Positions 40,835 to 46,955 of a DNA stretch of 46,955 nucleotides are shown here, piece by piece. This stretch comes from JABDJZ01 sp047619685. Lineage in GTDB: Bacteria > Bacteroidota > Rhodothermia > Rhodothermales > UBA10348. A program made the translations under genes and the position numbers. Positions within the stretch are counted from its first letter, which is position 1; each line of letters opens with the position of its first letter. Under the pieces are notes generated by a model. The model saw nothing but the letters and a program-made list of their open reading frames with translations, did not search any database and was not told the origin of the DNA. The stretch covers positions 1 through 46,955 of the forward strand of contig JBLHLC010000031.1 in NCBI GenBank assembly GCA_047619685.1, given 5' to 3'.

Positions 40835-41975
40835 GTGTTCGACAAGAGCTTATCCCATTACAAGATTCTCGCGGAGCTGGGCCGTGGTGGAATGGGAATC
40901 GTCTACATGGCGCGTGACACCAAGCTTGACCGCACGGTGGCCATCAAGGTACTGCCGTCGGCTGCTCTGGCTTCCGATGATGACCGCGCACGCTTCTACA
41001 GAGAGGCCAAGGCGGCCGCTCAGCTCCACCACCTGCACATCGCGGGCAGTCTTTGAGATTGACGAAGCGGTGCCCTCTGACGCGCCCCACGGCACCCAGG
41101 TGAGCCCGTTCATCGCGATGGAGTTCATATGACGGGGAGACACTCCAGCAGCGAATCAAGCGAGGTCCACTGACGCTGGAAGAGGCTGTACGGATTGCCA
41201 GTGAGATGGCGAGCGCGTTGGAGGCGGCGCACGAGAAGGACGTCTTCCACCGGGACATCAAGTCGGCCAACGTGATGCTGACGGGCAAGGGCAGTGCGAA
41301 GGTGCTAGACTTCGGGCTGGCTCAGACGGCGGCTTCGACGAAACTGACCAAAATGGGCTCGAGTGTCGGCACCGTGGCCTACATGAGTCCTGAGCAGGCT
41401 CGGGGGGGGATGTCGACATTCGGACAGACTTGTGGTCTCTGGGCATAGTGCTCTACGAGATGATCGCCGGGCGATTGCCGTTCCCAGGTGACTACGAGCA
41501 GGCTGTCATCTATGAAATCCTAAACCAGGATCCCGAGCCGCAGGTGGTTATCGATGATCCGCAAGGTGGAGAGGAGCGGTCCGTATCTCCGGACGGACGC
41601 TACATCTCATACGTTTCGTCCAGAGGGGCACGCGAAGAAGTGTTTGTAGCCTCCTACCCTGCGGGGACCGACAGGCAGAAAATATCATCTGGAGGAGGCC
41701 GATACGCGCGGTGGCGGGGCGACGATCTCTACTGGATAGGTCCTGACGGCAGCCTCATCGGGGTTGAGGTCGAAACCAAGGGCGAATGCCGCAGCCAGGA
41801 GGAAAAAGTGATAGCCACTCGGTTTCAATTGGGCGTCCCCCTCATAAACACCTTTGATTCCCTGTGGGACATTTCTCAAGATGGAAAAATGATCGTTGTT
41901 CTTGAGGATCCCGTTAGCACGCCGACGAGAGCCATCCTCCTGCAGAACTGGCTTGCGACCCTGGGCTTCGACTAG
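40835..41975 (+). pseudogene. Degraded Ser/Thr protein kinase fused to a beta-propeller remnant
   Basis: A decayed eukaryotic-type kinase with a WD40/TolB-like C-terminus. Kinase landmarks are present: GRGGMGIVYMARD (Gly loop), VAIKVL (Lys), FHRDIKSANVML (catalytic loop), LDFGLAQ and YMSPEQARGG. They sit in three frames. An extra G near 41043 breaks HIA|AVFEIDE, an extra base near 41130 breaks MEFI|DGETLQQ, and a missing G in the G run near 41403-41409 breaks ARGG|DVDIRTDLWS. After EILNQDPEP the kinase tail and most of the propeller are missing, and the frame joins a final propeller blade (SVSPDGRYISYVSSRG). At least three frameshifts and one large deletion make it a clear pseudogene. Confidence 0.85.
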
Positions 41976-42056
41976 CCGGTCTCTTTATTGACACAGCGGC
42001 CAGAACCCGGCTGGCTTTCACGTGCGGAAGGGCTGAGCGAGCCGATGACGTCGACG

Positions 42057-42731
42057 TTACGCTTGAAGGCCCTGCACCGGGATTCCTGCTCGACGCGCCC
42101 GCTCTGCAGTCTTAGTGGCCAGGATGTTGGGCCTCTCGCCGCGAATCTCGGGCCGAGGGTCGCGAACGAGCCCAATGTGGCCTTGGCCATCGTCCTCTAC
42201 GCGGTAGAAGTCGAACCCGAACCCGCGCAATAGCGACACCAGTTCCAGGGCGGTAGCTCCTTGACGCTCCAAGTGCCCTGGCTCCAGTTCGAGTAGGAGG
42301 TCCGCAGATCCGTTTGCCAGCAACGATTGTGCTCCGAGGAGCGCTGCGTACTCCGCACCTTCAAGATCCAATTTCACCAGTGAGACGGCCTCGCGGACTC
42401 CTGGTCCGAGGGCGTCGTCCAGAGTGCAGGTTTTGATGTCAACTAGAGTACCCAAGGCCGCGGCGCTCTCCGGGGCGAACGAACTGAGCCCCGCGGCGTC
42501 ACCCTCGAATGCCACGAAGCTACGGTGAGTCGACTCCCGGTCGAGTCCCTCCGGGCGAACGGTGACCCAGTCGAAGCCAATCAGTGCGATGTTGCGGGTA
42601 AGGAGGCGACGGGTCTCGGCAGCTGGCTCGAACGCGACTACCGAGCCCGTAGGGCCGACCGAGGCAGCAGCGGTGAGGGTGAACAGACCTACATTGGCGC
42701 CTCCATGAATGAAGGTCTCGCCGGGGTTCAA
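42057..42731 (-). pseudogene. FkbM-family methyltransferase lacking its N-terminus
   Basis: The 224-residue frame has the SAM-binding motif of FkbM methyltransferases (FIHGGANVGLFTLTAA near the start), a VVAFEPAAET segment, and VSLVKLDLEGAEYAAL with the catalytic-domain Asp. These enzymes O-methylate sugars or small molecules. The only start codon is a TTG inside the family-like segment DLVRCLLNPGETF. In-frame sequence upstream continues to look like the protein for tens of codons (RTFAHGGEPWDCPG) but has no ATG, GTG or TTG. The gene has probably lost its beginning, next to the tRNA-Val gene. An N-terminally truncated but expressed protein is the alternative. Confidence 0.65.
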
Positions 42732-42968
42732 GAGGCACCTTACGAGGTCGAGGTCGGACTTCCCTATCGATAGAGTTGCAGGCCCAGGGCAGTCCCAAGG
42801 TTCGCCACCATGCGCGAACGTCCGCCGTCGAATGGAACCACCGGTTCGCGCAAGGCCGCAATGGATCGGCGGAGCAGGCTCTTGATCACTCGAGTAGACG
42901 TATGGAGCGTGCGCGTGCGCCAGACAGGGTCGTCAAATCTCAAGATGCCAGGAGCTTGTCGAGTGGTG

Positions 42969-43042
42969 TGGGCGGTACAGGATTCGAACCTGTGACCCCC
43001 TGCGTGTAAAGCAGGTGCTCTAACCAGCTGAGCTAACCGCCC
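42969..43042 (-). tRNA. tRNA-Val (anticodon TAC)
   Basis: Minus-strand cloverleaf. The acceptor GGGCGGT pairs with ACCGCCC, the anticodon stem CCTGC/GCAGG flanks TTTACAC (anticodon TAC), and the T-arm contains GGTTCGAATCC. It lies 61 bases downstream of tRNA-Gly and probably shares its promoter. Confidence 0.94.
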
Positions 43043-43103
43043 TCTAGCGACGAATTTCAGGCTAAGTACCCGATCACCGCCACGTTCTACGCGTAAACTC
43101 CTG

Positions 43104-43176
43104 AGCGGGAAACGGGACTCGAACCCGCGACCCTCAGCTTGGGAAGCTGATGCTCTACCAACTGAGCTATTCCCGC
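43104..43176 (-). tRNA. tRNA-Gly (anticodon CCC)
   Basis: Minus-strand cloverleaf starting GCGGGAA. The D-arm holds GCTCAGTTGGTAGAGC, the anticodon stem TCAGC/GCTGA flanks TTCCCAA (anticodon CCC), and the T-arm contains GGTTCGAGTCC. The discriminator is U, as is usual for Gly. A near-consensus promoter lies just upstream. Confidence 0.92.
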
Positions 43177-43186
43177 GTAGCCGACT

Positions 43187-43216
43187 ATAATATGGTGGCT
43201 TTCACACTATTGTCAA
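43187..43216 (-). promoter_or_regulatory. Promoter for the tRNA-Gly/tRNA-Val transcript
   Basis: On the minus strand TTGACA (complement of 43211-43216) is followed after 18 bases by TATTAT (complement of 43187-43192), about 10 bases before the tRNA-Gly 5' end at 43176. The -35 matches the sigma-70 consensus exactly. Confidence 0.65.
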
Positions 43217-43225
43217 CCTATTGCG

Positions 43226-43253
43226 TTGTAGGCTGTTCAAAGAATCGTATATT
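43226..43253 (+). promoter_or_regulatory. Possible promoter for rpmH-rnpA-yidC-mnmE
   Basis: TTGTAG (43226-43231) and TATATT (43248-43253) are 16 bases apart, 53 bases before rpmH. TATATTTC also resembles the Bacteroidota -7 element TAnnTTTG. The match is moderate and the region is divergent from the tRNA promoter, so it is a reasonable but unproven assignment. Confidence 0.4.
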
Positions 43254-43305
43254 TCGCCCTCTGTGCCGTTTTCTGGCGGCAGCCATCCCATCGTGAACGC
43301 AGAGT

Positions 43306-43461
43306 ATGAAACCTACCTATCAGCCCAGTCGGCGCAAGCGTGCAAACAAGCACGGATTCCGTTCGCGCATGGCCACAAAAAACGGGCGCAAGTTGCTTGC
43401 ACGGCGCCGCGCCAAAGGCCGTAAGGTCCTGACGGTTAGCGACACGCGTCCCTCGAAGTAG
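43306..43461 (+). CDS. rpmH: 50S ribosomal protein L34
   Basis: A 51-residue, very basic large-subunit protein. The hallmarks are MKPTYQPSRRKRANKHGFR at the start and RMATKNGRKLLARRRAKGR in the middle, with a slightly extended tail (KVLTVSDTRPSK). It is the first gene of the conserved rpmH-rnpA-yidC-mnmE block, with rnpA starting 64 bases further on. Confidence 0.97.
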   Translation: MKPTYQPSRRKRANKHGFRSRMATKNGRKLLARRRAKGRKVLTVSDTRPSK

Positions 43462-43525
43462 CCCAGTGCGGACCGCGTTGGTGGATTCGGGTCCCTGTTC
43501 CGATGAGCCTCGGCTTATTCGGACC

Positions 43526-43966
43526 ATGCCGCGTTCCCATCGCTTAAAGCGCCGTTATCTGATCAGACCTCTCTTTCAGAGGGGTAGATCTGAGAACATT
43601 CGGCTGAAGGCGGGTTCGGTCTTCTTGGTCGCGCGCCTTGTCCCATCTTCGCAACTGCCCTTGGGAGTTCGCGTACAGGTGGGCGTTGCCGCCAGGCGAG
43701 GTCTTAGTGGCGTCGCGCGCATTCGGGCGCGACGACAGATCAGAGAGGCTTTTCGCGTCTTTGTATTGCCCGAGCTTCGTCGGGTAATGTCGGCCGTAGC
43801 CTTACCGGGTGAGTCGCTTACCGTGATGTTGCTGGACCGTCGCCGCGACGGCACTCAGCCGCTAAACGTGTCGGCCATGGGCCTCTCGCTCGCATCTGTA
43901 CTACCGGACTTACGTAGAGGCATCGAGAGCTCTCCGCCCAGTCTTAATCTCAACGAGACCCCCTAA
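43526..43966 (+). CDS. rnpA: Ribonuclease P protein component
   Basis: A 146-residue basic protein from the ATG at 43526 (MPRSHRLKRRYLIRPLFQRG). The frame is open back to 43466, but the extra 20 residues are not family-like. The RNR-type motif that contacts the RNase P RNA appears as ARIRARRQIREAFR, after VGVAARRGLSG. The usual RNRIKR reads RIRARR here, a mild divergence. It helps the catalytic RNA remove 5' leaders from tRNA precursors. Its stop is 3 bases before yidC; the yidD gene often found between them is absent here. Confidence 0.9.
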   Translation: MPRSHRLKRRYLIRPLFQRGRSENIRLKAGSVFLVARLVPSSQLPLGVRVQVGVAARRGLSGVARIRARRQIREAFRVFVLPELRRVMSAVALPGESLTVMLLDRRRDGTQPLNVSAMGLSLASVLPDLRRGIESSPPSLNLNETP

Positions 43967-43969
43967 ACT

Positions 43970-45775
43970 GTGGATCGGAATGTCGTAACCGCTACCATCC
44001 TGATCGCGTTGATCATGGTTGTCTGGCTGACCTGGCTTACGCCGCCGTTGGTGCCACAGGACATCGCAGGGGCGGACTCGTCGGAGGTTTTTCAGGAGGA
44101 TCCGGTCGAGGCGGTAGAGCCGGCGGCAATTCCTTTCGGCAGCGAAGCGCTGCGAACAACGTCCGAATTGGCTGCAGACAGCACAATTCTTGGTGTAACG
44201 GACGGTGTCGAGAGGTCGATCCGTATTCAAACTGATCTCTATACGGCACTCATGTCCACCAAGGGTGGCACGATTACGTCGTTCTTGCTGAAGGAGTACC
44301 ATAACTCCGTTGATTCGTCCCTCGTTCAACTTGTGGACACGAGTCTATCCGGGGCCTTGTCTTTGGTGTTTACAACGCCCAGCAACCGCGTCTATGACAC
44401 GCGGAGCTTCATGTTTGAGGCGGACCTGCGGAGTTCTGAGGTCGTGGTCGGTGACCAGGGCACGGTTCTGCGGATGTCGACGCCGGTTGGTACCGGGTCC
44501 ATCACCAAGGTCTACACGTTCAAGAACGACAGCTACGAAGTCGGTTTGGATCTGGTGATGACGGGTTCGGAGAGCTTCCTGACGCCCGGCGGTTACGAAG
44601 TGATCTGGAACGGTGCCATTCCGTTTACCGAGAAGGACCACGCCAACGAGACGCAGGCTACCGGCGCCTTCGCCCGCAGCGGCGGGGTGGTTGAGAGTGC
44701 CGTTCTGAAGTCTGAGACCTATGCGGAGAACACCATTCGTGGGGATGTCGACTGGGTCGCTGTCAAGACGAAGTACTTCGTCTCGGTCATAATGCCAAAC
44801 GAGCCGGGCCGAGCGGCGGAGCTCATTGGGGAGCGGTTTGGAGAAACGGACGATGACCTTGTCCGGCTGTCCTACTCGGCCAGCCTGGCCATGCGCGCGC
44901 CCACGGATTCCGATGCATTCCGGTTGTACCTGGGCCCTATGCAGTTGTCCCGTCTGCGGGTGTATGATGCTGACCTGTACGACATGGTCGATTTCGGCTT
45001 CTCGCTGTTCGCGAAGGTCACGCGGCCTCTCGCCAAGTATTTCTTCGCGCCGGTCTTCAACTTCCTGGCCGGGCTGCTACCTAACTATGGGTTGGTGATC
45101 ATCATTTTCTCCATCCTCGTGAAGCTTCTGGTCTATCCCCTGACCAAGTCCTCCTTCACGAGCATGGCGAAGATGAAGGAGCTCCAGCCTCGGATGGAGG
45201 CAATCAAGGCCCAATTTCCTGATGCGCCGCAGAAGCAGCAGGAGGCCATGATGAAGATGTACAAGGAGACTGGCGTCAACCCGCTGGGCGGGTGTTTGCC
45301 GATGCTCCTTCAGTACCCGATCATCATCGCGCTTTGGCAGTTCTTACCTCAGGCAATCGAGATCCGGCAACAGGGTTTTCTTTGGGCCGCCGACCTGTCC
45401 GCACCGGATGTCCTTTTCAATCTGCCATTCGACATCCCGATGTACGGCAACTTCGTCTCGGGCTTTACTGTTCTGATGGGGGTTTCTATGATCGCGCAGA
45501 TGCGGCTTCAGGCCACGCCAGGGACGGGTGCGCAGGCAAAGATCTTTACCTATGTCTTCCCTGTGATGATCTTTGTGATCTTCAACAAGCTGGCAGCGGG
45601 ACTTAATCTCTACTATCTGTGCTACAACGTGCTCTCGGCGGCGCAGCAGAAGATGATCAACTACAACCTTCAGAAGCATCCCGAGCTGATGAAGAAGAAG
45701 GTTGTAGCGAAGGTTGGTGGAAAGGGCTCACCCGGAAAGAAGGCGAGCTCGGCCAAGAAGCGGAGCAAGAGGTAG
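43970..45775 (+). CDS. yidC: Membrane protein insertase YidC
   Basis: A 601-residue inner-membrane insertase with a GTG start 3 bases after the rnpA stop. An N-terminal anchor helix (TATILIALIMVVWLTWLT) is followed by an acidic linker and the large periplasmic P1 domain (about residues 75-335). The conserved insertase core then has LLPNYGLVIIIFSILVKLLV, YPLTKSSFTSMAKMKELQPR and GVNPLGGCLPMLLQYPIIIA. The C-terminal tail is rich in Lys and Arg (KKVVAKVGGKGSPGKKASS), as in YidC proteins that bind ribosomes directly. The operon position between rnpA and mnmE is canonical. Confidence 0.97.
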   Translation: MDRNVVTATILIALIMVVWLTWLTPPLVPQDIAGADSSEVFQEDPVEAVEPAAIPFGSEALRTTSELAADSTILGVTDGVERSIRIQTDLYTALMSTKGGTITSFLLKEYHNSVDSSLVQLVDTSLSGALSLVFTTPSNRVYDTRSFMFEADLRSSEVVVGDQGTVLRMSTPVGTGSITKVYTFKNDSYEVGLDLVMTGSESFLTPGGYEVIWNGAIPFTEKDHANETQATGAFARSGGVVESAVLKSETYAENTIRGDVDWVAVKTKYFVSVIMPNEPGRAAELIGERFGETDDDLVRLSYSASLAMRAPTDSDAFRLYLGPMQLSRLRVYDADLYDMVDFGFSLFAKVTRPLAKYFFAPVFNFLAGLLPNYGLVIIIFSILVKLLVYPLTKSSFTSMAKMKELQPRMEAIKAQFPDAPQKQQEAMMKMYKETGVNPLGGCLPMLLQYPIIIALWQFLPQAIEIRQQGFLWAADLSAPDVLFNLPFDIPMYGNFVSGFTVLMGVSMIAQMRLQATPGTGAQAKIFTYVFPVMIFVIFNKLAAGLNLYYLCYNVLSAAQQKMINYNLQKHPELMKKKVVAKVGGKGSPGKKASSAKKRSKR

Positions 45776-45778
45776 GGC

Positions 45779-46955
45779 TTGGGCGGCTCCACTATCGCCG
45801 CCATTGCAACGGCACGCGGGGAGGCGGCTCTTTCAATCGTCCGCCTTTCCGGGCCCGACGCTCTCAGGATAGCCGCGTCTGTCTTTGATGGCGCGGCGGG
45901 AGAGCTGGCCGGGGTTGCCTCGCACACGGCTTGGTTCGGCCAGGTAAAGGACCTAGAGGGTCGTGCGGTTGATCAGGTCGTCGTCACTGTCTTCCGTGGG
46001 CCCCGCTCGTCCACCGGGGAGACCGTTGTGGAGTTCACTTGTCACGGTGGGCACGCGGCACCGCAGGCTGTCCTGACCTGCCTGTACGCAGCAGGTGCTG
46101 TCCCGGCAGAGCCCGGAGAATTCACACGTCGCGCCTTCTTGAACGGCAAGCTTGATCTGGAGCAAGCCGAGGCGGTCATGGATCTGATTCACTCCAGGTC
46201 AGAGGCCTCGCACCGGGTTTCGGTTCGCCAGCTTCAGGGCAGGCTCAAGTCCAGGCTCGCTCTGCTTCGCGCGGGTCTGCTTGAGCTTTGTGGGTTGGTC
46301 GAGCTCGAGTTGGACTTTGGCGAGGAGGACGTCGAGTTCGCCGACAGATCCCAGGTGGCCGTTCAGCTTGCAACGCTCTCGACGACGTTGGACGAAATGC
46401 TGTTGTCCTCCCGATACTCCGACCGGTGGCGAGAGGGAATCTCTGTAGTCATCGCGGGTAAGCCCAACGCCGGAAAGTCTACTTTGCTCAATGCGCTGGT
46501 CGGGACCGATCGGGTGATTGTCAGCAGTACACCCGGAACGACACGCGACTTCGTGGAATGCGAGATGGTCCTGGACGGACTGCTGCTCCGACTGACGGAC
46601 ACGGCGGGAATTAGGGTGTCGGAGGACGAGATTGAGGCGGAAGGTGTACGCCGCACAGAGGCTCTGATAGCCACCGCAGACGTCCTGCTATACGTCTTCG
46701 ATTCCCTGGAGCGCCTCAGCGATGGCGAAGTGTCGCACTTGCGGCGCGTAATAGGCTCAAATGAGGCCATGGTGGTCGTTTTGGTTGCGAATAAGGCGGA
46801 CTTGCTAACGGCCGGTTTGGAGGGCAAAAGCTGCTCCTACAAGAGCCTCGTGGTCGGCGGGGAGGGAAAGGGCATCTTGCGGACCCCTTCGGAGGTGACC
46901 GTGTCCGCGCAGCGGGCCATCGGTAACCCGGAAGAAGTGGAAGCGCTACTGGAAA
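45779..46955 (+). CDS. mnmE: tRNA modification GTPase MnmE, 3'-partial
   Basis: The first 392 codons of a GTPase that, with MnmG, installs the cmnm5 group on wobble U34 of certain tRNAs. The TTG at 45779, 3 bases after the yidC stop, is the only standard start: a stop lies two codons upstream, and STIAAIATARGEAAL follows at once. The folate-binding N-domain (FTCHGGHAAPQAVL, EPGEFTRRAFLNGKLDL) precedes the helical domain and the G domain. The latter has GKPNAGKSTLLNAL (G1), TPGTTRD (G2), DTAGIR (G3) and NKAD (G4). The gene continues past the window, so the C-terminal Cys motif is not seen. Confidence 0.95.
   Translation, partial: MGGSTIAAIATARGEAALSIVRLSGPDALRIAASVFDGAAGELAGVASHTAWFGQVKDLEGRAVDQVVVTVFRGPRSSTGETVVEFTCHGGHAAPQAVLTCLYAAGAVPAEPGEFTRRAFLNGKLDLEQAEAVMDLIHSRSEASHRVSVRQLQGRLKSRLALLRAGLLELCGLVELELDFGEEDVEFADRSQVAVQLATLSTTLDEMLLSSRYSDRWREGISVVIAGKPNAGKSTLLNALVGTDRVIVSSTPGTTRDFVECEMVLDGLLLRLTDTAGIRVSEDEIEAEGVRRTEALIATADVLLYVFDSLERLSDGEVSHLRRVIGSNEAMVVVLVANKADLLTAGLEGKSCSYKSLVVGGEGKGILRTPSEVTVSAQRAIGNPEEVEALLE

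Noticed and set aside
1..46955. CRISPR array or cas genes
   Set aside because: No regularly spaced repeats and no Cas-like proteins were seen on either strand.
1..46955. Intact insertion sequence or transposase
   Set aside because: No transposase motif or flanking inverted repeats with target duplications were found.

Overview
The window looks like a chromosomal segment of a moderately GC-rich, Gram-negative member of the Bacteroidota/Rhodothermota side of the tree. The main pointers are type IX secretion (T9SS) type A C-terminal domains on two large secreted proteins, the order rpmB-rpmG-DUF4295-like (a Bacteroidota-type arrangement), LolC/E-type lipoprotein export, several outer-membrane barrels and lipoproteins, and a HiPIP of the kind used by Rhodothermus relatives. 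The assignment is inferred from content; no 16S gene is present.

Layout. 1-5.4 kb is an eroded accessory zone: a broken FG-GAP/T9SS protein, a frameshifted zinc-ribbon membrane protein, a lipoprotein cytochrome c and a truncated tyrosine recombinase beside a tRNA-Cys/Arg/Pro cluster. 5.7-15.4 kb is mostly housekeeping: DUF4295-like, rpmG, rpmB, a LolC/E permease with a lipoprotein, ychF, a phosphatase, nusB, comEC and uspA. 15.4-15.87 kb has no gene but carries a dense cluster of DnaA-box-like 9-mers, an AT-rich stretch and DnaA-trio-like triplets next to a GC run, so it is a candidate chromosomal origin. 15.9-22.4 kb has pgi, moeA, a GntR/UTRA regulator, a T9SS protein with three CBM2-like modules, a Nudix hydrolase and mobA.

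22.5-34.9 kb is the most coherent accessory block and reads as a sulfur-oxidation island. On the plus strand lie a ferredoxin/NrfD fusion subunit, a large cytoplasmic molybdopterin subunit, a miniature sulfide:quinone oxidoreductase that keeps only its two ends, and a TorD-like chaperone. Facing them on the minus strand are two YeeE/YedE-type sulfur-uptake proteins, a persulfide dioxygenase-rhodanese, two SulP transporters and a Tat-exported HiPIP. My model is import of thiosulfate or persulfide sulfur, oxidation to sulfite by the dioxygenase, oxidation of sulfite to sulfate by the Soe-like molybdoenzyme, sulfate movement by SulP, and electrons to the quinone pool or HiPIP. moeA and mobA nearby supply the molybdenum cofactor. 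A promoter overlapped by a perfect inverted repeat precedes the uptake operon, and its half-site 9-mer recurs upstream of the molybdoenzyme.

35-40.7 kb holds recJ, an orphan histidine kinase and a DM13 lipoprotein/outer-membrane protein pair. 40.8-42.7 kb is a second eroded zone, with a kinase/beta-propeller pseudogene and a beheaded FkbM methyltransferase. It ends at tRNA-Val and tRNA-Gly, which are divergent from rpmH-rnpA-yidC-mnmE. mnmE runs off the end. Lesions are confined to accessory genes while the housekeeping genes are intact, which favours real gene decay over random sequencing error.
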